Part shown: one piece after another, positions 34,206 through 42,941 of the stretch
Numbering within the stretch: the first letter of the stretch is position 1
Layout: each line of letters opens with the position of its first letter
Source of the DNA: WJMD01 sp964596015
GTDB taxonomy: Bacteria; Joyebacterota; Joyebacteria; Joyebacterales; Joyebacteraceae
NCBI GenBank assembly: GCA_964596015.1
Contig: CAZQSB010000007.1
Location: forward strand, 1-64,000
Direction of reading: 5' to 3'
Length of the DNA: 64,000 bases
Program-made: the position numbers and the translations under genes
The notes under the pieces: generated by a model
The model's input: the letters and a program-made list of their open reading frames with translations, nothing else
Databases searched by the model: none
Told to the model about the DNA's origin: nothing

Positions 34206-35398
34206 CGGGTCCCCCGCCGGTCCGGTCCGGAGACGTCGTCCGGGATCGAGAGGATCGCCTGGACCGCTTCCTCGGCTCGGTCCTCCCATGTGTTGGCGAG
34301 TCCGAACGAGATCCTTCGAAGCGCAGCCTCATCGTCGCCGGCCTCGTCCAGTCCGGCCCGGATCGCCGCGGCGAACGAACCGGGGGCGTCACCCGTCCGC
34401 ACGAGTTCGCCGCGCTCGAGGACCGCCGGGAACGGCGTCGCGGCGACCGGTTTGCCGCACAGCAGATACTCGTAGACAACGATCGCGTCGCAGTGCTCGG
34501 CGACCCGACCTGGCTTCAGCGGAATCACCGCGCAGTCGGCCGCCGCGACATAACGAGGATAGACGTCGTAGGGTTTCCTTCCAAGGAAACGGACATTGGG
34601 AGGGTGACCGGCGGCGCGGGCCGACGGGCCGGCGGGACCGACGACGACGAAGGCCACGTCCGGCAGAAGCCGGGCGGCCGCGGCGAAGAGCTCCTCGTCG
34701 AACCACTCGTAGGCGGCCCCACCGAAAAGCACGACCCTGCCTTCCGCCGGCAGGTCGCGCGGTCGCTCACCCACCTGTCGGAGGGCGGCGAGGACGTCGG
34801 CGGGAGCGGAGCCCGGGGCCCACCCGAGAACGCGCCCGAAGTGTCTCGCGTCCGCGGCGTTCGGCAGCCGCCGGACCTTGCCCGACCACCGCCGCTCACG
34901 AGCCAGAGCCGCCGACACGGCAAAGACCAGGTCGACGGATTCGATGTGGCGTCTCTCGCGCGCGAGCACCGTCGACGGATCTCTCGACTTCGAAACGGGA
35001 TCGTCGGCGATGTGGTAGACCGCCGCGCGCTCGTCGAATGCGCCGACGTACGACGCGTGCGACGGGTCGAAGGTCCAGAGCACCGGACGTCGAAGCCCGA
35101 TCGCCCGCGCGGCCGAGACGGCGCGCGCGCGCGTCCGCGTGTGGAGTCCCGGTCGACGGGACGCGCTGTTGTTCATGACGATCGGCGAGAGCACCCAGAG
35201 GCCGTCGGCGGTCCGCCTGAGACCGCGGAGCTTCGGCCACCGCCTCCTGCGTCCCAGAACGGAGAAGACGTCGATGGGAGGATCGACGTAGAGCACGCTC
35301 GTCCGCTCGGCCAGAAGGGACATGAGATGCTGCTTGCTGGTCGGCAGACCCGTCCAGTCGTTCGTCGAGATGCAAACGATGCCCGGCAGCCCGCTCAT
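34202..35398 (-). CDS. Glycosyltransferase (GT-B, GT4/GT1-like)
   Basis: 398 residues, ATG overlapping the GT9 stop upstream. CISTNDWTGLPTSKQHLMSLL, the PILWTFDP-type (PVLWTFDPSHASYVGAF) and YHIADDP region are typical of a group of GT-B transferases in capsule/LPS loci that share a start with TagH/RfaG-like proteins. The donor half has VVLFGGAAYEWFDEEL, FLGRKPYDVYPRYVAAADCAVIPLK and CDAIVVYEYLLCGKPVAATPF. Sugar specificity unknown. Confidence 0.85.
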   Translation of the reverse strand: MSGLPGIVCISTNDWTGLPTSKQHLMSLLAERTSVLYVDPPIDVFSVLGRRRRWPKLRGLRRTADGLWVLSPIVMNNSASRRPGLHTRTRARAVSAARAIGLRRPVLWTFDPSHASYVGAFDERAAVYHIADDPVSKSRDPSTVLARERRHIESVDLVFAVSAALARERRWSGKVRRLPNAADARHFGRVLGWAPGSAPADVLAALRQVGERPRDLPAEGRVVLFGGAAYEWFDEELFAAAARLLPDVAFVVVGPAGPSARAAGHPPNVRFLGRKPYDVYPRYVAAADCAVIPLKPGRVAEHCDAIVVYEYLLCGKPVAATPFPAVLERGELVRTGDAPGSFAAAIRAGLDEAGDDEAALRRISFGLANTWEDRAEEAVQAILSIPDDVSGPDRRGTR

Positions 35399-36435
35399 AA
35401 CGGACCTTCCGTGTCCTCGAGCAGAGACGAGAGAGCGTGTGCGACTTCGTCGACGCCGATCGTCCGGAGACAGGGACCGGTCTCCCCCATGCAGCGGTCC
35501 TGCGCGCACGGGCTGCAGGGCGGCGTTCGCACCACCAGCCGGGAGGGCGCGCCCCGGGGAGCGAAGCGGTTCGGCGTGTTGGGACCGAAGAGCCCGACGA
35601 CCGGCGTTCCGACGGCGGCGGCGATGTGAAGCGGGCCGCTGTCGCTCCCGACGTAGGCGCGCGCCCCCTCGAAGAGGGCGCCCAGTACACGGAGGTCGCC
35701 GGTCCGGCCCGCGAGCGACGTTCCGGCGCCTTCGGACCGACGCTCGGCCTCGACGCAGAGCGGCGCGTCGGAGGCGGTGCCCGTGAACAGCGTTCTCATG
35801 CCTCGGTCGCGGCGCGCCCGCGCTGCGAGCTCGCCGTAGCGCTCCGCGGGCCAGCGCCTCAGCGGACTCTGCGCGCCCGGCGCCATCGCGAGGTACGGTT
35901 CATCGCCCGAGAGGGACCGCGCCGCTTCCCGCTCGGCGTCGCTCAGGTACATCCTGGGTTCGGTCCGCTCGGTCTTCGCGCCGGCGAGCCCGACGGCATC
36001 GAGCAGGTGGTCGACCACGTGTCCCTCCGAGCGGTAGGGGACCCGGCGGTCGAGAAGCCGCCCCAGCCCCACGCGGTTCACGCCGACACGGTACCCCGGG
36101 TCCGCGACGAAGAGGGCCCAGGAGCTCCTGAGGTCGCCCGTCAGGTCGACGGCCAGGTCGAAGCGGCGGCGGCGAAGCAGGGCGCCGAGACGCCAGGTCC
36201 ACGCGGGGCTGTGATAGCGAGGCACGGCGTCGTAGATGATGAGCTCGTCGACGTCGGGGTTCCCGACGAGCACATCGCGCGCTCTCTTCTTGAGCAGCAC
36301 GGTGATCGAGGCGTGCGGGAACGTGTCCCGGAGCGCCGCCAGAGCGGGCGTCGACAGCAGCATGTCGCCTATGAAGTAGAGCCTGATGACCAGGATCCGC
36401 TTCACCGTCTCCGGATGGAAGACCCGCTGCTTCAA
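35395..36435 (-). CDS. Glycosyltransferase family 9 (heptosyltransferase-type)
   Basis: 346 residues. ADP-heptose:LPS heptosyltransferase family. ILVIRLYFIGDMLLSTPALAAL is the N-terminal signature, MAPGAQSPLRRWPAERYGEL binds the donor phosphates, and VGSDSGPLHIAAAVGTPVVGLFG is the hallmark motif. A CSPCAQDRCMGETGPC cysteine cluster follows, as in many WaaF-like proteins. The likely start is a TTG overlapping the GT4 stop (TTGA); an internal GTG (V12) is possible. Confidence 0.9.
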   Translation of the reverse strand: MKQRVFHPETVKRILVIRLYFIGDMLLSTPALAALRDTFPHASITVLLKKRARDVLVGNPDVDELIIYDAVPRYHSPAWTWRLGALLRRRRFDLAVDLTGDLRSSWALFVADPGYRVGVNRVGLGRLLDRRVPYRSEGHVVDHLLDAVGLAGAKTERTEPRMYLSDAEREAARSLSGDEPYLAMAPGAQSPLRRWPAERYGELAARARRDRGMRTLFTGTASDAPLCVEAERRSEGAGTSLAGRTGDLRVLGALFEGARAYVGSDSGPLHIAAAVGTPVVGLFGPNTPNRFAPRGAPSRLVVRTPPCSPCAQDRCMGETGPCLRTIGVDEVAHALSSLLEDTEGPL

Positions 36436-37538
36436 CTCCGCGCCCCCCGGGCCCGCTCGGCCTCCCGACTGAAGCGCTCCTCGACGGCGTCGAGCATCCG
36501 ACCGAGGTCGTGGCGCTCGCCGACCACCGTCCTCGCGCGCTCCGCGAGCGCGGCGGCGAGGTCGACGCCCGTAAGGACCGTTCGGACGAGCCGCGCCAGC
36601 TCTCCGACGTCGCCCTGAGCGGCAAGGAGTCCCGTCTCGCCGTCATCGATGATCTCGGGTATCCCGGAGACCGCCGTCGCGACGACCGGGGTGCCCGAGG
36701 CCATGGCTTCGAGCACGACGTGCGGCATGCCCTCGCGGCGGCTTGTGACCAGCAGGACATCGGCCGCGTCGAGCGCCGACGCGACATCCTCGATCCTCCC
36801 TGCGAACACGACCCTGCCGGTTCCGAGGTCGCGGGCCCGAAAGCGCACCGACTCGAGCATCGAGCCGTCACCGACGAAGGCCATGACCGCCCCGGGGATC
36901 TCCCGGGCCACGGTCCCGAACACCTCGAGCGCGTCGAGCGGCCGCTTGTCGCTCACGAGACGTCCCATGAACAGCACCAGCGGCGCTTCGCGGTCGACAC
37001 CGAGCCGGTCCCTGAAGGCCCCGCCGTCGCCGCCCTGGACGCGCGACGGGTCGATGCCGTTCGGGATCACCGACACCTTCTCCGGCGGCACGAGCCCGGC
37101 CTCGACGATGCGCGCGCGGATCGCCTCCGCGTTCGCGATGATGTGGTCGACGTATCGGCCGTAGATCAGCCGGTCGAGCGCCGACGGAACGACCGAGAGC
37201 TCCAGCCCGCGCCGCTCGACGACCGCAGGCCGGCCGGCGAGCGCGGACGCGGCGGCGCCGAGCCGGACAGCGCGCTCGATGTTGACGCTGACGACGTCGA
37301 CGCCCCGTCTCCCGATCCAGCTCGCCATCGCGACCACGGAGAAGAGGTCGGCGTCGCCGGACATCGGTATCGCGAGCGCGTCGACCCCGCGGCGTCTCGC
37401 CTCGGCGACCAGCGAACCCCGGGAGCGTCCGGCGACAGAGACCTGGTGCCCGCGTCCCGCGAGCCCCTCGGCTGCCTCGAGCACCCAGCGCTCGCCTCCT
37501 CCCATCCCCCGCATCGAGTTCACGAACAGGACGTTCAT
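36432..37538 (-). CDS. Glycosyltransferase family 4 protein of the LPS operon
   Basis: 368 residues; ATG overlaps the GT9 stop upstream. FVNSMRGMGGGERWVLEAAEG, VSVNIERAVRLGAAA, IPNGIDPSRV, LFMGRLVSDKRPLDALEVF and TSRREGMPHVVLEAMASG (E-x7-E) define a GT4 enzyme. It lies among three GT9 genes, so it probably adds a core hexose. Confidence 0.9.
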   Translation of the reverse strand: MNVLFVNSMRGMGGGERWVLEAAEGLAGRGHQVSVAGRSRGSLVAEARRRGVDALAIPMSGDADLFSVVAMASWIGRRGVDVVSVNIERAVRLGAAASALAGRPAVVERRGLELSVVPSALDRLIYGRYVDHIIANAEAIRARIVEAGLVPPEKVSVIPNGIDPSRVQGGDGGAFRDRLGVDREAPLVLFMGRLVSDKRPLDALEVFGTVAREIPGAVMAFVGDGSMLESVRFRARDLGTGRVVFAGRIEDVASALDAADVLLVTSRREGMPHVVLEAMASGTPVVATAVSGIPEIIDDGETGLLAAQGDVGELARLVRTVLTGVDLAAALAERARTVVGERHDLGRMLDAVEERFSREAERARGARS

Positions 37539-38575
37539 GCCGCCCTCCCGGACCCCTCGACCGCCTCGAGACCCAGTCGAACGACCGCGTCGACCTCGAC
37601 GTCGAGCATGCACCGCAGCGTCCCGTCCGGACACGTCTCGCCGCCGTGGCGACCGCAGGGCCTGCACCGGACATCGGCCTCCGCGACCCGCCCCCGGTCG
37701 GTGTACGGTCCGAACCCCTGCGCCGGCACGGTCGGACCGAAGACCGCCACCACGGGGGTGCCGACGCCGGCGGCCACGTGGAGCGCGGCCGAGTCGTTCG
37801 ACAGGAGGAGGCGGGCCCGCTCGACGAGAGCGAGCCACCCGGCGGTGGTGAGCCGTCCGGTCAGGTCGACGACGCGTCCGGACGAAGCGGACAGGACCTC
37901 GGCCGCGGGACCCGCGTCGTCCGCCGTCCCGACGAGTACGGCGCGCGCCTCGAGCGCGTGTTCCAGCTCGTCGAGCGCCGCGGCGAAGCGCTCCGGGGGC
38001 CAGCGCTTCGTGGTCCAGCGGCTGCCCGGCGCGCACGCCAGGAGTCGCTCCGTCTCCCGCACCCCCGCCGAGACCAGAAGCTCCGAGACCTCGGCGACGC
38101 CGCTTTCGGGAACCTCAAGGCGAAAGGGCACGCGCCCTGGGCCGCCGGACCACCCGAGCGGCCGGGCCAGGGACGCCACGCGCTCGATCTCGTGCGCGCC
38201 GCGCTCGTAGGAAACGACGTCCGTCAGGAGCGCCCGGCCACCGCTCGCGTCGAACCCGATGCGGCGGCGGGCGCCCGAGAGCAGACCGAGCAGCGCGCTC
38301 CGGAAAGAGCGGTGCGGTATGACGGCCGCGTCGGGGCGGTACGACCTGACGGCGCGGACGGTCCTCGCGAAGCCTGCGAGCCCGACGTCCCGGGAGCGCT
38401 TGTCGTAGACGATGAGTTCGTCGGCGACGCGCTGTGTCTCGAGTATCGACGCGCCCTCGGGAGTCACGAGCGCGGCGAGGCGCGTCGTTGCCGGCAGCGA
38501 CCGGAGCGCGTCTAGAAGGGGGACCGTGAGAAGCACGTCCCCGGGGAACGCCGTCTGGATGACGAGAGCCCGCAC
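37535..38575 (-). CDS. Glycosyltransferase family 9 (heptosyltransferase-type)
   Basis: 346 residues from GTG at 38575 (VRALVIQTAFPGD), GGAG 4 bases upstream and one base after the previous stop. It has the GT9 marks CAPGSRWTTKRWPPERFAAAL, LSNDSAALHVAAGVGTPVVAVFG and the Cys cluster CRPCGRHGGETCPDGTLRC. The hallmark DSGP is DSAA here, a mild deviation also seen in WaaF-like proteins. Confidence 0.9.
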   Translation of the reverse strand: MRALVIQTAFPGDVLLTVPLLDALRSLPATTRLAALVTPEGASILETQRVADELIVYDKRSRDVGLAGFARTVRAVRSYRPDAAVIPHRSFRSALLGLLSGARRRIGFDASGGRALLTDVVSYERGAHEIERVASLARPLGWSGGPGRVPFRLEVPESGVAEVSELLVSAGVRETERLLACAPGSRWTTKRWPPERFAAALDELEHALEARAVLVGTADDAGPAAEVLSASSGRVVDLTGRLTTAGWLALVERARLLLSNDSAALHVAAGVGTPVVAVFGPTVPAQGFGPYTDRGRVAEADVRCRPCGRHGGETCPDGTLRCMLDVEVDAVVRLGLEAVEGSGRAA

Positions 38576-38576
38576 C

Positions 38577-39608
38577 TCACTCCTTCCCTTCCGACAGCAG
38601 CGTCGCGACCGCCGCAAGCGCGTCCTCCGGCCTGAGCGAGCGCATGCAGTCCCAGTGTCCCTCCGGGCAGCGGCGCCCGCCGTAGAAGGAGCACGCGCTG
38701 CATTCGAGGTCCGCGTAGAGGAGCTCGTGACCGTCGAACGAGAACTGGCCCGGGTCGGTGGGACCGAAGACGGCGACGGTCGGCGTTCCCAGGGCCCTGG
38801 CGATGTGGGTCGGTCCCGAGTCGTTCCCGATGTAGACGCGGGCCCTGGCGATCACGGCCGCCGACTCCCCCAGCGAGAGAAGACCGGCGGCGTTCCAGCC
38901 TCCGGGCGCGCCCGAGACGACCTCGGCACACTGGTCGCGCTCGTCCGAGGCGCCGAGCGCGACCGGAACAAGGCCCCACCGTTCGCGGGCCCGCGCTGCG
39001 ACCTCGCGGAAGCGCTCAACGGGCCAGCGCTTCGTCGGCCATACCGACCCCGGCGCCACGACCAGAAGAGGAACAGAATCGAGACCCGCCTCGGTGAGCC
39101 GTTCCCGCGCGCGCTCCTCGTCCGCCCGCCGCAGATGGAACCGCGGCATGCGATAGGAGACGTCGACCCCGAGCGGGGCGAGCGCCTCCAGGTACCTGAC
39201 CACCAGCCTCCTGGATGCCCGGAACGGCCGTCTGAGCAGACGGACGCGAAGGGCGTCCATGGGCTCGCGCTTTCGGTAGCGGAGCACGCGCTCCGGGCGC
39301 GCGGCCCGGGCCAGCATCCGGCTGCGGGCGTTGGAATGGAGATCGACGACGTGGCCGTAGGACGCCGCGCGGAGCTCTGTCGAGAGCCGCCGGAGGCCTC
39401 CCCTCGTCTCATCGAGAACATGCACGCGGTCGATGGCCGGGTTCCCTGAGACGAGGTCGATGTAGCGGCGCTTGACGACGAAGCCGATCGCCGCGTCGGG
39501 GAAACGCTCGCGAAGCGCAGCGACCGCCGGCTCCGTCAGAACGATGTCGCCCACGGAGCTCAGGCGGATCACAAGGTAGCCGTCTGTCTCCCGGGGCGTC
39601 ACTCGCAC
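38577..39608 (-). CDS. Glycosyltransferase family 9 (heptosyltransferase-type)
   Basis: 343 residues. GTG at 39608 has GGAG spaced 7; a second GTG at 39602 overlaps the ABC transporter stop (GTGA) and is an alternative. YLVIRLSSVGDIVLTEPAVAAL, VAPGSVWPTKRWPVERFREV, YIGNDSGPTHIARALGTPTVAVFG and the C-terminal CSACSFYGGRRCPEGHWDC are classic GT9/WaaF features. With two other intact GT9 proteins and a divergent fourth it suggests a heptose-rich inner core. Confidence 0.9.
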   Translation of the reverse strand: MRVTPRETDGYLVIRLSSVGDIVLTEPAVAALRERFPDAAIGFVVKRRYIDLVSGNPAIDRVHVLDETRGGLRRLSTELRAASYGHVVDLHSNARSRMLARAARPERVLRYRKREPMDALRVRLLRRPFRASRRLVVRYLEALAPLGVDVSYRMPRFHLRRADEERARERLTEAGLDSVPLLVVAPGSVWPTKRWPVERFREVAARARERWGLVPVALGASDERDQCAEVVSGAPGGWNAAGLLSLGESAAVIARARVYIGNDSGPTHIARALGTPTVAVFGPTDPGQFSFDGHELLYADLECSACSFYGGRRCPEGHWDCMRSLRPEDALAAVATLLSEGKE

Positions 39609-41545
39609 GGATCGTCTCCGCTCGAGACAGCGGCCTCATCCCGGAACTGCATCTCGTACAGCCTGCGATAGACGCCGCCCTGCTCCATCAGCTCATCGTG
39701 AGTCCCGCTCTCGACGATGCATCCCCTCTCGAGAACGATGATGCGGTCGGCGTTCCGCACGGTCGAGAGCCGGTGGGCGATGAGCAGAACGGTCCGGCCG
39801 GCGAGCAGGTGCTCGATGGCCTCCTGCACGAGACGCTCCGACTCGGTATCGAGCGAGGAGGTGGCCTCATCGAAAACGAGGATCGGAGGGTTCTTGAGTA
39901 TGGCCCTGGCGATGGCGATCCGCTGGCGTTCGCCGCCCGAGATCATCGTGCCGCGTTCGCCGATGTGGGTGCCGTAGCCCTCGGGGAGGTTCGAGATGAA
40001 GTCGTGCGCGTTCGCCGCGCGGGCGGCGGCCTCGATCTCCTCGTCGGAGGCGCCCTCGAGCCCGTACGCGATGTTGCTCCTGACGGTGTCGTTGAAGAGG
40101 ATCGTCTCCTGCGTCACGATCCCCATGAGTCCGCGGAGCGACGCGAGGTCGACGTCCCTGAGATCGATCCCGTCGATCGTCACGCGCCCCTCGGTCGGAT
40201 CGTAGAACCTCGGCAGGAGATCGAGAAGCGTCGACTTCCCGGCGCCGGAGGGCCCCACGATGGCCACGATCTCGCCGCGACGCACGGTCACGTCGATCCC
40301 GCGAAGCACCTCCCCTCCGGTCTCGTACCTGAAGGAGACATCCTCGTACTCGATCCGATCATCGAAGCCCGTGAGCGCGACCGGGTCCGCGGGCTGCCGG
40401 ACCGTCGGACTCGTGTCGACGATCTCGAAGATCCTCGAGGCGGCCGCGAGACCGGTCTGGAGCTGGTTGTTCGCCTTCGAGACCTTTCTCAGAGGCTGCA
40501 TGGTCGAGAGGGTCGCAGCCAGGAAGATGAGGAACCAGTCGGGAGACACGGCCTCGCCGACGAGCACCTGTCGACCCCCGTACCACAGGATGACGACGAC
40601 GCCGGCGACACCGAGATACTCGGTGAGGGGCCCGGCCATCGCCCCCAGGACCTCCATGCGGATGGTCCGCCTCAGGTACTCCTGCGTCTCCTCGAAGAAC
40701 CGGCCGCGCTCGTAGGTCTCCATGCCGAAGGCCTTGACGACGCGGATGCCGGAGATCGTCTCCTGAAGGGTCGATGTGATGTCGGCCATCTTCTCCTGGA
40801 TCCGAGCGCTCCGCTTCCGCAGTCTGGACCCGACCTTCCCGATGAGAAGGACGATGGGCGGCAGCACGAGGAAGGTGATGAGCGCGAGTCGCCAGCTGAT
40901 CCAGATGGCGACACCCAGATAGAGCACGACGAGGAACGATTCACGGAAGAGGTTGGCGAACGTGGCAACGAGGGCGCTTCGCACGAGGTTGACGTCGTTC
41001 GTGATCCTCGAAATGAGCTGTCCGGTCCGCCGGCCGTGGAAGAACGAGAGAGAGAGACCCGACAGCCGCGTGAAGAGCTCGTCCCGGAGGTCCCGGATCA
41101 CACGCTGCTCCACGGTGATCATGAGGAACGTCTGAAGGTAGCCGAAGATGCCCTTGACGAAAAAGACGACGAGGAGCGCCACGCAGATCTTCGCGAGCGC
41201 TCTCGTCGGCGTCTCGCTCTCGAAGAGTCCGAGGATGTCCTCCCTGAGACGCTCCTTGAGACCGCCGATCGAGGTCCCGCCCACGGCCGCGTCGTCGGCC
41301 ATCGACGTCACGTCGCCCGCGACCGCTGACGCGTCGCCAAGGAGTTCCCCCGCCCGCCCCGCGGGGGCGGCCGCCGTCTCGCCCTCGACGAGCCTGTGCT
41401 CCTCGAAGAGGACGTTGACGAAGGGCAGGATCATGCCGAGCGTCGCGCCGGAGAGGATCGCGAAGACGGCCATGCAGACGAGCGCCGCCAGAAGGCGGCG
41501 CCAGTAGGGTTTCACGTATCCGATGAGTCGCAGGAAGAGGCGCAT
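39599..41545 (-). CDS. msbA: MsbA-type ABC exporter (lipid A/polysaccharide flippase)
   Basis: 648-residue half-transporter with an N-terminal six-helix ABC membrane domain and a C-terminal ATPase. ATPase motifs are complete: Walker A GPSGAGKST, Q-loop GIVTQETILF, signature ISGGERQRIAIARA, Walker B ILVFDEATSSLD and H-loop IAHRLSTVRN. An insert of about 60 residues between helices 1 and 2 is longer than in E. coli MsbA (582 residues). It lies inside the LPS core operon between GT9 genes, so flipping of lipid A-core across the inner membrane is the natural role. Confidence 0.9.
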   Translation of the reverse strand: MRLFLRLIGYVKPYWRRLLAALVCMAVFAILSGATLGMILPFVNVLFEEHRLVEGETAAAPAGRAGELLGDASAVAGDVTSMADDAAVGGTSIGGLKERLREDILGLFESETPTRALAKICVALLVVFFVKGIFGYLQTFLMITVEQRVIRDLRDELFTRLSGLSLSFFHGRRTGQLISRITNDVNLVRSALVATFANLFRESFLVVLYLGVAIWISWRLALITFLVLPPIVLLIGKVGSRLRKRSARIQEKMADITSTLQETISGIRVVKAFGMETYERGRFFEETQEYLRRTIRMEVLGAMAGPLTEYLGVAGVVVILWYGGRQVLVGEAVSPDWFLIFLAATLSTMQPLRKVSKANNQLQTGLAAASRIFEIVDTSPTVRQPADPVALTGFDDRIEYEDVSFRYETGGEVLRGIDVTVRRGEIVAIVGPSGAGKSTLLDLLPRFYDPTEGRVTIDGIDLRDVDLASLRGLMGIVTQETILFNDTVRSNIAYGLEGASDEEIEAAARAANAHDFISNLPEGYGTHIGERGTMISGGERQRIAIARAILKNPPILVFDEATSSLDTESERLVQEAIEHLLAGRTVLLIAHRLSTVRNADRIIVLERGCIVESGTHDELMEQGGVYRRLYEMQFRDEAAVSSGDDPCE

Positions 41546-41560
41546 GGCCTTCCTCCGGTC

Positions 41561-42706
41561 CTAGCCCGCGCCGGCGAGCAGGACCGCCTCCGTTCGTTCG
41601 ATGAACTCCTCGATGGGGAACCTCTCCCCGGGTACCAGTTCGACGATCTCGATGAGGCGGCTCTCCGGCAGAGCGGCCTGATCGATCTCCTCGCGGGCCA
41701 TGAGCGACACGGTCGGCACGTCCATCGCCACGGCGAAGTAGACGAGGTCGGTGTTCCCCGCCACGAACAGGTCGCACTGTCCGAGGAGGCTCACGACGTC
41801 GCGCATCCGCCGCTGCTGGACCACGATCGGCTCGCGCGAGAGCATCGACTCGAGGCGGCGGGCCACGTCCTGGTTCTCGGGCGACGTCAGGAGGATCGCC
41901 TTCGCCTGATAGTCGGTGCAGAGCTTGTCCAGAAGACGCGCCTGCTGCGCCAGAGACATCGACGTCCCGCCCCGCCCGGGGCCCGGGTCGAACCCGACCA
42001 GGAGTTCCTCATCGCGGGGCTTCCTGAAATGGACAAGCTGCTCCGCGAGCCTCCGCTCCCGTTCCGGCACGACCCACCGGAGCTTGAGGTCGGACACATC
42101 GATGCCGATCACCCGCGCTATCTCGAGCCCAAGCTGCGCGCGCGTCCTTCCCGGCACCCTGCGGGAGACCTCGAGGTTGAGGAACGGCTCGTTGCTCGCG
42201 CTCTGCATCCCGGCCCGAACGCTGGCGCCCGTGGCGTAGCACAGGAGGACCCGCTCGAGATCGAACTCCCGGTCCAGCACGATGGAGATGTCGAATCGAT
42301 ACGACCGCAGTCGACGAGCCAGCGTACCCAGGGCCTGAAGCCGGCGGACGCCCCGGGGCAGCGAGTAGCCGATCACGCGGTCGAGCTCGGTCGCGCCCTC
42401 CAGGAGATCCCTGTCCTCCTCGGGAACGAGCGCGGCGATCTTGCCGGACGGATAGCCCCGCCGGAAGGCGCGGATCGTCGGCATCGCGAAGAGCGCGCCC
42501 GTCACGCCCGGCTCAGGCATGATCAGGATCCGCTCGACGTCGCGGAATGCCTCGGAGAAGGAGATCGGCTCGTGCCTGCGGAAGCGTTCGAGGTACCAAC
42601 CAGCCAGACGCACGAGCCAGGGAGACTCGCCCTCGTGGCCGCCGTGTGCGGCCGGCGTCTCCCGGCTGACCCGCGGCTCGTCCTCGCTTGGGGGCCGGTT
42701 CGTCAC
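41561..42706 (-). CDS. Divergent GT9-like protein, first gene of the LPS core operon
   Basis: 381 residues with a charged N-terminal extension of about 55 residues. ILIMPEPGVTGALFAMPTIRAF and YPSGKIAALVPEED resemble the GT9 N-terminus, and GFDPGPGRGGTSMSL replaces the usual APGSxW loop. The hallmark NDSGPxHxAAALG reads AGNTDLVYFAVAMDVPTV, losing the Asp-Ser-Gly and the His. It may use another donor or be inactive. GTG start with AAAGAG upstream; first cistron after the promoter at 42818-42847. A fifth GT9-type protein counting the partial features. Confidence 0.75.
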   Translation of the reverse strand: MTNRPPSEDEPRVSRETPAAHGGHEGESPWLVRLAGWYLERFRRHEPISFSEAFRDVERILIMPEPGVTGALFAMPTIRAFRRGYPSGKIAALVPEEDRDLLEGATELDRVIGYSLPRGVRRLQALGTLARRLRSYRFDISIVLDREFDLERVLLCYATGASVRAGMQSASNEPFLNLEVSRRVPGRTRAQLGLEIARVIGIDVSDLKLRWVVPERERRLAEQLVHFRKPRDEELLVGFDPGPGRGGTSMSLAQQARLLDKLCTDYQAKAILLTSPENQDVARRLESMLSREPIVVQQRRMRDVVSLLGQCDLFVAGNTDLVYFAVAMDVPTVSLMAREEIDQAALPESRLIEIVELVPGERFPIEEFIERTEAVLLAGAG

Positions 42707-42817
42707 TGGCAGCTCTTTCCGGATAGCGCGCGGTCGGTGAGAGAGCGCGCATCGAGGACGCGCTTGTCCGAAGCCGGGCGCTTCTCAAGGGCCCGGCTCA
42801 TAGTGGTTCAGCGACGA

Positions 42818-42847
42818 AGGCTAGCAGACGGGTTCGAGAGGTGTCAA
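42818..42847 (-). promoter_or_regulatory. Minus-strand promoter of the LPS core operon
   Basis: TTGACA (42842-42847), 18-base spacer, TAGCCT (42818-42823). Perfect -35, weak -10. Its -35 overlaps that of the plus-strand promoter. Confidence 0.5.
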
Positions 42848-42869
42848 CCGTTTTCTGACGTGCTAACAT
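42841..42869 (+). promoter_or_regulatory. Plus-strand promoter of the MFS/spermidine-synthase-like gene
   Basis: GTGTCA (42841-42846, 4/6), 17-base spacer, TAACAT (42864-42869) preceded by TG (extended -10). Back-to-back with the LPS operon promoter. Confidence 0.5.
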
Positions 42870-42941
42870 AAAGCGGGGCATGTACTTCGGTGCCATCACG
42901 TCTCACGGGCAACGGGGACGTCTGATAGACTGCGGGGTGTC

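Noticed and set aside
39600..39602. GTG at 39602 as the start of the GT9 gene.
   Set aside because: It overlaps the ABC transporter stop in the usual way, but the GTG two codons earlier has a correctly spaced GGAG; kept as an alternative only.
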